Assembly (NCBI RefSeq): GCF_000502955.1 | Contig: NZ_AYWO01000001.1 | Coordinates: 437,236-492,880 of the forward strand | Direction of reading: 5' to 3' | DNA length: 55,645 nt | From: Mesorhizobium sp. LNHC252B00 | GTDB taxonomy: Bacteria > Pseudomonadota > Alphaproteobacteria > Rhizobiales > Rhizobiaceae | In this document: positions 49,121 through 55,645 of the stretch, in pieces | How positions within the stretch are numbered: the stretch's first letter is position 1 | Layout: every line of letters starts with the position of its first letter | Notes under the pieces: generated by a model | The model's input: the letters and a program-made list of their open reading frames with translations, nothing else | Told to the model about the DNA's origin: nothing | Databases searched by the model: none | Position numbers and translations under genes: made by a program

Positions 49121-50902
49121 ATGAGCAACGGAAAGAACGAGCGGCGCGAGATGACAGGCGCCGAAATGGTGGTGCAGGCGCTGAAGGACAATGGCGTCAA
49201 GCACGTCTTCGGCTATCCGGGTGGCGCTGTCCTTCCGATCTATGACGAGATCTTTCAGCAGGACGAGGTCGAGCACATCCTGGTGCGCCACGAGCAGGGC
49301 GCCGGCCATGCGGCGGAAGGCTACGCGCGCTCGACCGGCAGGGCCGGCGTGATGCTGGTGACTTCCGGTCCCGGCGCTACCAATGCGGTGACGCCGCTGC
49401 AGGACGCCTTGATGGATTCGATCCCGCTGGTCTGCCTGACCGGGCAGGTGCCGACCTCGCTGATCGGCTCCGACGCTTTTCAGGAATGCGATACGGTCGG
49501 CATCACGCGCCCCTGCACCAAGCACAACTGGCTGGTGAAGGACGTCAACGAACTCGCCGCGACCATCCACGAGGCTTTCCATGTCGCGACCACCGGCCGC
49601 CCCGGTCCGGTCGTCGTCGACATCCCGAAGGATGTGCAGTTCGCCAAGGGGTTCTACGTCCCGCCGCAGATCGCGCCGCGCACCAGCTACCAGCCGAAGG
49701 TCCAGGGCGACCTGGACAAGATCAAGGCGGCGGTCGAGCTGATGGCCGGCGCCAAGAAGCCGATCATCTATAGCGGCGGCGGTGTCATCAATTCCGGCCC
49801 GGAAGCAAGCCATCTGCTGCGCGAGCTGGTCGATCTCACCGGTTTTCCGATCACCTCGACGCTGATGGGCCTCGGCGCCTATCCGGCATCGGGCAAGAAC
49901 TGGATGGGCATGCTGGGCATGCACGGCACCTATGAAGCCAATATGGCCATGCATGATTGCGACGTGATGATCTGCATCGGCGCTCGGTTCGACGACCGTA
50001 TCACCGGGCGGCTGACCGCGTTTTCGCCGAACTCGAAGAAGATCCACATCGACATCGATCCGTCGTCGATCAACAAGAATGTCCACACCGAGGTGCCGAT
50101 CATCGGCGATGTCGGCCGGGTGCTGGAGGACATGGTGCGGCTGTGGCGGGCGAGCGCCAAGGCCGACAAGAAGGCGCTCTATCCCTGGTGGGAGCAGATC
50201 GCCAAATGGCGCGCGCGCGACTCGCTCGCCTACAAGATGAACAACGACGTGATCATGCCGCAATACGCCATCGAGCGGCTCTATGAACTGACCAAGGGCA
50301 TGGACACCTACATCACCACCGAGGTCGGCCAGCACCAGATGTGGGCGGCGCAGCACTATCATTTCGAGAAGCCGAACCGCTGGATGACGTCAGGCGGGCT
50401 GGGCACTATGGGTTACGGCCTGCCGGCGGCACTCGGCGTGCAGATCGCGCATCCCGACGCGTTGGTCATCGACATCGCCGGCGATGCCTCGGTGCAGATG
50501 ACGATGCAGGAAATGAGCGCCGCCGTGCAGCACGACGCGCCGATCAAGATCTTCATCTTGAACAACCAGTATATGGGCATGGTGCGGCAATGGCAGCAGC
50601 TGCTGCACGGCAATCGCCTGTCCCATTCCTATACCGAGGCGATGCCGGACTTCGTCAAGCTGGCGGAGGCCTATGGCGGGCACGGCATCCGTTGCGAGAA
50701 GCCGGATGAGTTGGACGACGCGATCAGGGAGATGATCTCGGTCAGGAAGCCGGTGCTGTTCGATTGCCGCGTGGCGACGCTCGCCAACTGCTTCCCGATG
50801 ATCCCGTCGGGCAAGGCGCACAACGAGATGCTGCTGCCCGACGAGGCGACCGACGAGGCGGTGGCCAACGCCATCGACGCCAGAGGCAGGGAACTGGTGT
50901 AG
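49121..50902 (+). CDS. ilvB: Acetolactate synthase large subunit
   Basis: Thiamine-diphosphate enzyme that condenses pyruvate with pyruvate or 2-oxobutyrate, the first common step to valine, leucine and isoleucine. The 593-aa protein has the catalytic glutamate Glu58 in RHEQGAGHAAEGYAR, the FAD-type middle domain and the TPP motif starting IAGDASVQMTMQEMSAAV and ending ILNN (about 450-480). The ATG at MSNGKNERREMTGAEMV is chosen; an in-frame ATG at 49022 would run through the attenuator hairpin. Transcription should be set by the upstream attenuator. Confidence 0.96.
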   Translation: MSNGKNERREMTGAEMVVQALKDNGVKHVFGYPGGAVLPIYDEIFQQDEVEHILVRHEQGAGHAAEGYARSTGRAGVMLVTSGPGATNAVTPLQDALMDSIPLVCLTGQVPTSLIGSDAFQECDTVGITRPCTKHNWLVKDVNELAATIHEAFHVATTGRPGPVVVDIPKDVQFAKGFYVPPQIAPRTSYQPKVQGDLDKIKAAVELMAGAKKPIIYSGGGVINSGPEASHLLRELVDLTGFPITSTLMGLGAYPASGKNWMGMLGMHGTYEANMAMHDCDVMICIGARFDDRITGRLTAFSPNSKKIHIDIDPSSINKNVHTEVPIIGDVGRVLEDMVRLWRASAKADKKALYPWWEQIAKWRARDSLAYKMNNDVIMPQYAIERLYELTKGMDTYITTEVGQHQMWAAQHYHFEKPNRWMTSGGLGTMGYGLPAALGVQIAHPDALVIDIAGDASVQMTMQEMSAAVQHDAPIKIFILNNQYMGMVRQWQQLLHGNRLSHSYTEAMPDFVKLAEAYGGHGIRCEKPDELDDAIREMISVRKPVLFDCRVATLANCFPMIPSGKAHNEMLLPDEATDEAVANAIDARGRELV

Positions 50903-50986
50903 CCGGCAGACCCGGGCAGGGCTGTCGCAAGAAGCCGTGCGCAAACAGAGCATTAGATCCAAGAGCTTGAAATCGAGATTCATGTC

Positions 50987-51559
50987 ATGAACGCACAGCT
51001 ACAACCGACCGGTTCCGCCTATTTCATCGCCAAGGAAACCGAAAAGCCGGAAAACCACACGCTTTCCGTGCTGGTCGACAACGAGCCGGGCGTGCTTGCC
51101 CGGGTCATCGGCCTGTTTTCAGGGCGCGGCTACAACATCGAGAGCCTGACCGTCTCCGAGACCGAACATGAGAAGCACTTGTCGCGCATCACCATCGTGA
51201 CGCGCGGCACGCCGCATGTGCTAGAGCAGATCAAGCATCAGCTGGAGCGCATCGTGCCGGTGCACCGCGTCGTCGATCTGACCGTGCGTTCGCATGAATC
51301 CGGCCAGGAGCGGCCGCTGGAGCGCGAACTGGCGCTGGTCAAGGTGGCCGGTACCGGCGAGGCCCGCGTCGAGGCACTGCGGCTGGCCGACGCGTTCCGC
51401 GCCAGCGTCATCGACGCCAACACCGAGCATTTCATCTTCGAGATCACCGGCAAGGGCTCCAAGATCGATCAGTTCATCGCCATCATGAAGCCGCTCGGCC
51501 TGGTCGAAATCTGCCGCACCGGCGTGGCGGCGTTGAACCGCGGCCCACAGGCGATGTAA
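50987..51559 (+). CDS. ilvN: Acetolactate synthase small (regulatory) subunit
   Basis: A 190-aa regulatory subunit that binds valine and makes the large subunit feedback-sensitive. The N-terminal ACT domain is HTLSVLVDNEPGVLARVIGLFSGRGYNIESLTVSETE (about 24-60), and the second ACT-like domain is ELALVKVAGTGEARVEALRLADAFRASVIDANTEHFIFEITG. It follows ilvB after 84 bases in the same operon. The symbol ilvH is also used for this gene in alphaproteobacteria. Confidence 0.96.
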   Translation: MNAQLQPTGSAYFIAKETEKPENHTLSVLVDNEPGVLARVIGLFSGRGYNIESLTVSETEHEKHLSRITIVTRGTPHVLEQIKHQLERIVPVHRVVDLTVRSHESGQERPLERELALVKVAGTGEARVEALRLADAFRASVIDANTEHFIFEITGKGSKIDQFIAIMKPLGLVEICRTGVAALNRGPQAM

Positions 51560-51672
51560 GCCCGCCGCATCGACAGTTTCGGCGGGGGGCCTGGTTCGAC
51601 CAGGAGCCGGCCGCTGGCCTTTGCACTGCCCTCACGAAGCGACAATAATGCTGACATATCTGGGAGGATATC

Positions 51673-52269
51673 ATGTCGCTTGACGCATTCCTTGCCCTGC
51701 TTGTCTACGCTTTCGTAACCTCGATCACGCCGGGGCCGAACAACCTCATGCTTCTGGCATCGGGAGTGAATTTCGGCCTCGTCAGATCGGTTCCACACAT
51801 GCTGGGCATCAGCATCGGTTTTCTGGTGCTGCTGGTCGCCGTGGGTCTTGGCCTGGGTGCGGTGCTTACGGCTTTCCCGGCGCTGCACATCGGATTGAAG
51901 ATCGCCGGCGGAGTCTATCTGCTCTATCTCGCCTGGAAGATCGCCATGTCGCGCTCGCTCAACGGCAAGGGCGAGGTGAAGGCGCGGCCGATGCGCTTCG
52001 TCGATGCGGCGGCGTTCCAGTGGGTCAACCCTAAGGCATGGGTGATGGCGATCACCGCCATGGCCGTCTACGCCAATCCTGAGCGTCCATTCCTGTCGGT
52101 GGTGTTGATCGCCGTGGCCTTCACCGTCGTCAATCTGCCAAGCGTCTCGGTGTGGGCGGGGTTCGGCACCGCGCTGCGCGGTTTCCTGTCGGACCCGGTG
52201 CGGCTGAAATGGTTCAACATCGCCATGGGCGTGCTGTTGGCGGCGACGCTCTGGCCGATGCTGAGGTAG
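51673..52269 (+). CDS. LysE family translocator
   Basis: A 198-aa inner-membrane exporter of the LysE/RhtB family with about six helices. The opening FLALLVYAFVTSITPGPNNLMLLASGVNFG is the family signature, with the PGPNN motif at residues 20-24, and FQWVNPKAWVMAITAMAVY is the second landmark. GGGAGGA precedes the ATG. Probably exports an amino acid or derivative; substrate not deducible. Confidence 0.93.
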   Translation: MSLDAFLALLVYAFVTSITPGPNNLMLLASGVNFGLVRSVPHMLGISIGFLVLLVAVGLGLGAVLTAFPALHIGLKIAGGVYLLYLAWKIAMSRSLNGKGEVKARPMRFVDAAAFQWVNPKAWVMAITAMAVYANPERPFLSVVLIAVAFTVVNLPSVSVWAGFGTALRGFLSDPVRLKWFNIAMGVLLAATLWPMLR

Positions 52270-52279
52270 CGGGAATTCT

Positions 52280-52318
52280 GTGAACGGCAATTCACGTTCG
52301 TTTGACTATATGTGAATT
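52280..52318. promoter_or_regulatory. Candidate autoregulatory operator of the toxin-antitoxin operon
   Basis: GTGAA (52280-52284) and TTCAC (52291-52295) form an inverted repeat, and a third GTGAATT lies at 52312-52318. A TATATG stretch at 52307-52312 could be the -10. HigA-type antitoxins commonly bind such repeats to repress their own operon. Confidence 0.5.
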
Positions 52319-52330
52319 GTGGATTACAAA

Positions 52331-52624
52331 ATGCCCGTGATCGAAGTCCGCAAAACCGCTGAATTCGCCGACTGGTTCAAATCCCTCAAGGACATGCGGG
52401 CCAAGGCGCGCATTCAGGTCCGGATCGATCGTGTCGAGCTTGGCAACCTCGGCGATGCCAAGTTCTTCGACGGCATCGGCGAATTGCGGGTCGACTATGG
52501 CCCGGGCTATCGCGTCTATTTTGTCAAGACAGGCAACACGATCATCATTCTGCTCTGCGGTGGTAATAAGTCATCGCAAAAGGCCGACATCAAGAAAGCC
52601 ATCAGCATGGCGAAGGAGGTCTAA
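52331..52624 (+). CDS. RelE/ParE-superfamily toxin (HigB/Gp49-like)
   Basis: A 97-aa basic protein of the phage-derived Gp49/HigB type: RKTAEFADWFKSLKDMRAKARIQVRIDRVELGNLGDAKFFDGIGELRVDYGPGYRVYFVKTGNTIIILLCGGNKSSQKADIKKA-type order is typical of this toxin family, whose relatives cut mRNA at the ribosome. Two starts are possible, GTG at 52319 and ATG at 52331; neither has a strong ribosome site. Toxin-first order with a one-base stop/start overlap (TAATG) to the antitoxin is characteristic of HigBA-like pairs. Confidence 0.92.
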   Translation: MPVIEVRKTAEFADWFKSLKDMRAKARIQVRIDRVELGNLGDAKFFDGIGELRVDYGPGYRVYFVKTGNTIIILLCGGNKSSQKADIKKAISMAKEV

Positions 52625-52944
52625 TGACCATCGAAACCACCAAATGGGACGCTTCCGAATTTCTCGACAGCGAGGAGGCGATCTTTGCCTATATCGAGGC
52701 GGCCTTCGAAGACGGCGATCCTGCCATTATCACCCATGCGCTCGGCAACGTGGCCAGGGCTCGGGGCATGACATCCATTGCCAAGGACGCCGGCGTCACA
52801 CGTGAGGCGCTATACAAGGCGCTGAGCGACAAGGGCGATCCTAAGCTTTCAACCCTGCTCGGCGTCATGAAGGCGCTCGGGCTCAGGTTGACGGCCGAAG
52901 CTGCACCAAAGGACAATTATGCCGAGGCGCGCCTCGCTGGCTAA
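52624..52944 (+). CDS. HigA-like antitoxin ending in a near copy of the ssrA degradation tag
   Basis: A 106-aa antitoxin of the addiction-module antidote family (COG3636-like). The HTH region is ALGNVARARGMTSIAKDAGVTREALYKALSDKGDPKLSTLLGVMKALGL (about 40-88). The last residues, KDNYAEARLAG (96-106), match the tag ANDNYAEARLAA encoded by the tmRNA in this same window; DNYAEARLA is identical. Six of those nine codons differ by synonymous changes, so it is not a recent DNA copy. A strong AAGGAGGT site lies inside the toxin gene end. The tail should make the antitoxin an SspB/ClpXP substrate (inference), although the final Ala is Gly. Confidence 0.93.
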   Translation: MTIETTKWDASEFLDSEEAIFAYIEAAFEDGDPAIITHALGNVARARGMTSIAKDAGVTREALYKALSDKGDPKLSTLLGVMKALGLRLTAEAAPKDNYAEARLAG

Positions 52945-52994
52945 TCCGCCACGTGTGATCGCCTCACCATGTTGAATTGTCGTATCGACCGTGT

Positions 52995-53018
52995 TGCACA
53001 TCCATTGTGCAGTGCACA
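52995..53018. promoter_or_regulatory. Three facing TGCACA half-sites upstream of the efflux operon
   Basis: TGCACA, five bases, TGTGCA, one base, TGCACA. Adjacent half-sites form two overlapping inverted repeats about 145 bases before the adaptor gene. It could be an operator for the efflux operon, which lacks a local regulator, or a transcript end for the toxin-antitoxin pair. Confidence 0.4.
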
Positions 53019-53163
53019 TTAAATCTTCGTAATGCCGTGTTTTGGCCCTTTTCCGACAAAGGCGTGTCCTATGTATTCGGCGAAATCGCGGCAATGAGCC
53101 GTGAGTTGCGCTAGAATACGACCACCTGGCTATGGCGTGTCGGACAGAGAGGGCCTTTTGTCG

Positions 53164-54438
53164 ATGCGTGGAAAAGTCATTCTTTCATTGCTTGCGGTCG
53201 CCTGTGTCGGCGCGGCCTGGCTCTATCTGTCTCCGGGCACGCTGAGCAGAGTTCAGCAACTTACCGGCGCAAAGCAGGTCGCGGCGGCGGACAAACCGGC
53301 AACCGACAAGCCGGCGGCGGGGGACAAGTCGGCAGGTGGCGGCAGTGGCGCCCGCTCGGCCTCGATCCTCTCGGCCGTCGCCTCCACCGCCGATTTCCCG
53401 ATCCGGCGTTACGCGATCGGTTTCGTCTCCTCTCCAGCCGTCGTCAGCATCAATGCGCGGGTCTCCAGCCAGATCGTCTCGATCGACGTCAAGGACGGGC
53501 AGATGGTCAGGGTTGGCGACGTTCTGTTTTCGCTTGATGACCGGGCGCTGAAGGCGCAACTGGCCAAGGACCAGGCGGCGCTCGCCAAGGACCAGGCAAT
53601 GCTCGCCAGCTCGCAGTCCGATCTGCAGCGCGCCAAAGACCTGGTCGCCAAGCAGGCCGGCACGCAGCAGACCTATGACCAGGCAGTCGCTGCGGCGAAG
53701 GCTGCCGCGGCGACCGTCGATGCCGACAAGGCGACGATCGACGCCGACAACGTCCAGCTTGGCTTTGCCACGATCACGGCGCCGATTGCCGGCAGGCTGG
53801 GTGCGGTCAACGTCACCGTCGGCGACCTCGTCACCACCAGCAATGGCAACAGCAGCACGGCCACTCCGCTGGTGACCATCACCCAGATGGACCCGCTGCA
53901 GGTCAACTTCAATCTTCCTGAGAGCAACCTGGCGCTGCTGCACAAGGCACTCGCAAATCCGCAGCAAGGGGCAGTGACGCTGACCAAGGACGGCGACCCG
54001 ACGCCGATCGGCAAGGGCACGCTCGATTTCGTTGATTCAAGCGTCGACACCGCGTCGGGCACGATCGCCACGCGGGCAAGCATTCCGAATGCCGACCTTT
54101 CGCTGTGGCCGGGCCAGTATGTGAATGTCGTGCTCGATGCCGGCATCATGCCGCGGATGACCTCCGTTCCCACGGTAGCGGTCCAGCCTAGCCAGAAGGG
54201 GCCGTTCGTCTATGTCGTCAAGCCGGACAGCACCGTCGAAATGCGCCCGGTGCAGGTGGCGCTGACCGAAGGCGAGAACAGCGCCATCAGCCAAGGGCTG
54301 AAAAGCGGTGAGAAAGTTGTCACCGAAGGCCAGACGAAGCTGAAGGACGGCGCCGCTGTGCATGAAGGCAACGCCGCGGCGGGTGCTGCCGCGCCCAAGG
54401 TGGCCGAGGCGGCCAAGGCCGGCGAGGCGGCTCGATGA
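53164..54438 (+). CDS. RND efflux periplasmic adaptor (membrane fusion protein)
   Basis: A 424-aa adaptor that links an inner-membrane RND pump to an outer-membrane channel. An N-terminal membrane anchor (KVILSLLAVACVGAAWLYL) and a Lys/Pro/Ala-rich linker precede the lipoyl and hairpin domain: VVSINARVSSQIVSIDVKDGQMVRVGDVLFSLD, a helical hairpin rich in Ala/Lys/Asp (LAKDQAALAKDQAML), then GFATITAPIAGRLGAVNVTVGD. The beta-barrel and membrane-proximal domains follow. MRGKVIL is taken as the start. It overlaps the pump gene by three bases. Confidence 0.93.
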   Translation: MRGKVILSLLAVACVGAAWLYLSPGTLSRVQQLTGAKQVAAADKPATDKPAAGDKSAGGGSGARSASILSAVASTADFPIRRYAIGFVSSPAVVSINARVSSQIVSIDVKDGQMVRVGDVLFSLDDRALKAQLAKDQAALAKDQAMLASSQSDLQRAKDLVAKQAGTQQTYDQAVAAAKAAAATVDADKATIDADNVQLGFATITAPIAGRLGAVNVTVGDLVTTSNGNSSTATPLVTITQMDPLQVNFNLPESNLALLHKALANPQQGAVTLTKDGDPTPIGKGTLDFVDSSVDTASGTIATRASIPNADLSLWPGQYVNVVLDAGIMPRMTSVPTVAVQPSQKGPFVYVVKPDSTVEMRPVQVALTEGENSAISQGLKSGEKVVTEGQTKLKDGAAVHEGNAAAGAAAPKVAEAAKAGEAAR

Positions 54439-55645
54439 TCTCCGAATTTTGCATACGCCGGCCTGTCGCCACCCTTCTGATGTCGTTCGCCCTCGTGCTG
54501 GGCGGTCTGTTCGCTTACAAATTCCTGCCGGTGGCAGCACTTCCGAGTGCCGAATTCCCAGTGGTCAACGTCTCGGCTTCGCTGCCCGGCGCCTCTCCGG
54601 AAACCATGGCCACATCGGTGGCGACGCCCCTGATCAAGCAGTTCGCCACCATCGCGGGCATCGATTCGATCTCGACCAGCAACTCGCTTGGCTCGACCTC
54701 GATCGCCATCCAGTTCGTGCTTAATCGGGACATCGACGCCGCCGCCGCGGACGTGCAGGCGGCGATCGCGCGGACGCAAAGATCCCTGCCGCCGCAGATG
54801 ACGTCGCCGCCGAGCTATCGCAAAGTCAATCCGGCCGACGCGCCCATTCTTTTGATGTCGCTGGTCAGCGACACGGTTCCACTGACCGATCTCGACGCGT
54901 TCGCGGAAAACGTCATCTCGCCGTCGCTGTCGACCATCGACGGGGTGGCTCAAGTTTCGATCTTCGGCCAGCAGAAATACGCCGTTCGCATCCAGATCGA
55001 CCCGACCGCGCTTGCCGCGCGCGGCATCTCGATCGATCAGCTGCAGGCGGCGATCGCGTCCGCCAACAGCAACACGCCGCTCGGCGTGCTCCAGAACGAC
55101 AAGCAGCAGCTCACGATCACCGCCAACACGCAGCTCAATGACGCGGCCGGTTTCTCCAACATCATCATCGCCACCAAAAACGGTCACCCGGTGCGGCTGG
55201 GCGAGGTGACGCGCGTCGTCGATTCGGTGCAGACGACCACGACCGCAAGTTGGTACGATGGCACCCGCGCGATCATCATGGCGGTGCAGCGCCAGCCCGA
55301 CGCCAACACGGTCGACGTCGTCGACAAGGTCAAGGCGATGCTGCCGTCCTTCCAGGACCAGATGCCGGGCGCTGCCTCGATCAAGCTGCTCAACGATCGC
55401 TCGACCTCGATACGCCAGGCCGTCGACGACGTGCAGTTCACGCTGCTGTTGACCATAGCGCTGGTGGTGATGGTGATCTTCGTGTTCCTGCGCCGGGTGA
55501 CGGCAACCATCATCCCGGCCGTGGCGGTGCCGATTTCGCTGATTGCCACGCTTGGCGCGATGTTCCTGTTCGGCTTTTCCATCGACAACATATCGCTGAT
55601 GGGCTTGACGCTGGCGGTCGGCCTTGTCGTCGACGACGCCATCGT
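54435..55645 (+). CDS. RND-family efflux pump (AcrB/MdtB-like), cut off by the window end
   Basis: Proton-driven inner-membrane exporter; the first 403 residues are visible and the frame is open to the last base. It opens MISEFCIRRPVATLLMSFALVLGGLFAYKFLPVAALP, the first helix of RND pumps, and continues with EFPVVNVSASLPGASPETMATSVATPL and GVAQVSIFGQQKYAVRIQIDP of the porter domain. The membrane part begins at FTLLLTIALVVMVIFVFLRR, ending at the charged LAVGLVVDDAI segment that contains the proton-relay aspartates. Full pumps are about 1030-1050 residues. Coupled to the adaptor by ATGA. MdtB/MuxB-type heteromultimer pumps look closest (low certainty). Confidence 0.93.
   Translation, partial: MISEFCIRRPVATLLMSFALVLGGLFAYKFLPVAALPSAEFPVVNVSASLPGASPETMATSVATPLIKQFATIAGIDSISTSNSLGSTSIAIQFVLNRDIDAAAADVQAAIARTQRSLPPQMTSPPSYRKVNPADAPILLMSLVSDTVPLTDLDAFAENVISPSLSTIDGVAQVSIFGQQKYAVRIQIDPTALAARGISIDQLQAAIASANSNTPLGVLQNDKQQLTITANTQLNDAAGFSNIIIATKNGHPVRLGEVTRVVDSVQTTTTASWYDGTRAIIMAVQRQPDANTVDVVDKVKAMLPSFQDQMPGAASIKLLNDRSTSIRQAVDDVQFTLLLTIALVVMVIFVFLRRVTATIIPAVAVPISLIATLGAMFLFGFSIDNISLMGLTLAVGLVVDDAI

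Noticed and set aside
49073..50362. 429-codon minus-strand frame opposite ilvB
   Set aside because: Shadow of ilvB with an Arg/His/Asp-rich translation and no ribosome site.

Overview
The window is high-GC chromosomal DNA from an alphaproteobacterium of the order Rhizobiales, most likely Mesorhizobium or a close relative. The evidence is the codon use, the SspB/DUF4169/ribbon-helix-helix block, the hflK-hflC-DUF2065-degP order, a circularly permuted two-piece tmRNA whose tag reads ANDNYAEARLAA, and the overall family mix. Most of it is housekeeping and transport DNA. There is no rRNA, tRNA, CRISPR array, prophage or intact insertion sequence.

Layout: 1-1906 carries the ATPase and permease of a ribose/fructose-type sugar ABC importer. 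1918-3168 is an AT-rich island with a Panacea-domain protein and an unknown partner, probably a toxin-antitoxin pair. 3222-5915 is a UvrD/PcrA helicase interrupted in frame by a palindromic repeat. 6236-15464 holds membrane glucose dehydrogenase (TTG start), a dienelactone hydrolase, a DMT exporter with a divergent Lrp regulator, a thioesterase, a D-lactate/glycolate oxidase and a DyP peroxidase. 15596-23314 holds a giant AsmA protein, an ECF sigma factor with a SnoaL tail, a MarR regulator and a CLC channel with CBS domains. 23311-26496 holds sspB with two small partners, then a TetR/Bcr-CflA divergent pair with a clear operator.

26641-26972 is ssrA (tmRNA). It is followed by DUF2853, thyA, modABC with a ModE-like regulator, cobF, DUF4424-folA, hflK-hflC-DUF2065, degP, GNAT-serB, miaA and a diguanylate cyclase. 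41972-45408 has a HerA-type ATPase and an XRE-cupin regulator operon with its own inverted-repeat operator. 45483-48863 has an NTF2-fused flavin monooxygenase and a DUF6600 secreted protein. 48913-51559 is the acetolactate synthase operon (ilvB, ilvN) behind a probable attenuator with a leader peptide containing Leu-Ile-Leu-Val. The window ends with a LysE exporter, a RelE/HigA-type toxin-antitoxin pair and an RND efflux system cut off by the window edge.

The most striking observation joins three distant loci. The antitoxin at 52624-52944 ends in KDNYAEARLAG, nearly identical to the tag ANDNYAEARLAA encoded by the tmRNA at 26723-26761. The same window encodes SspB, the adaptor family that delivers ssrA-tagged proteins to ClpXP. 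Six of the nine shared codons differ synonymously, so this is not a recent DNA copy. The antitoxin appears to carry a genetically encoded ssrA-type degron, which would couple toxin control to the capacity of the ribosome-rescue proteolysis pathway.
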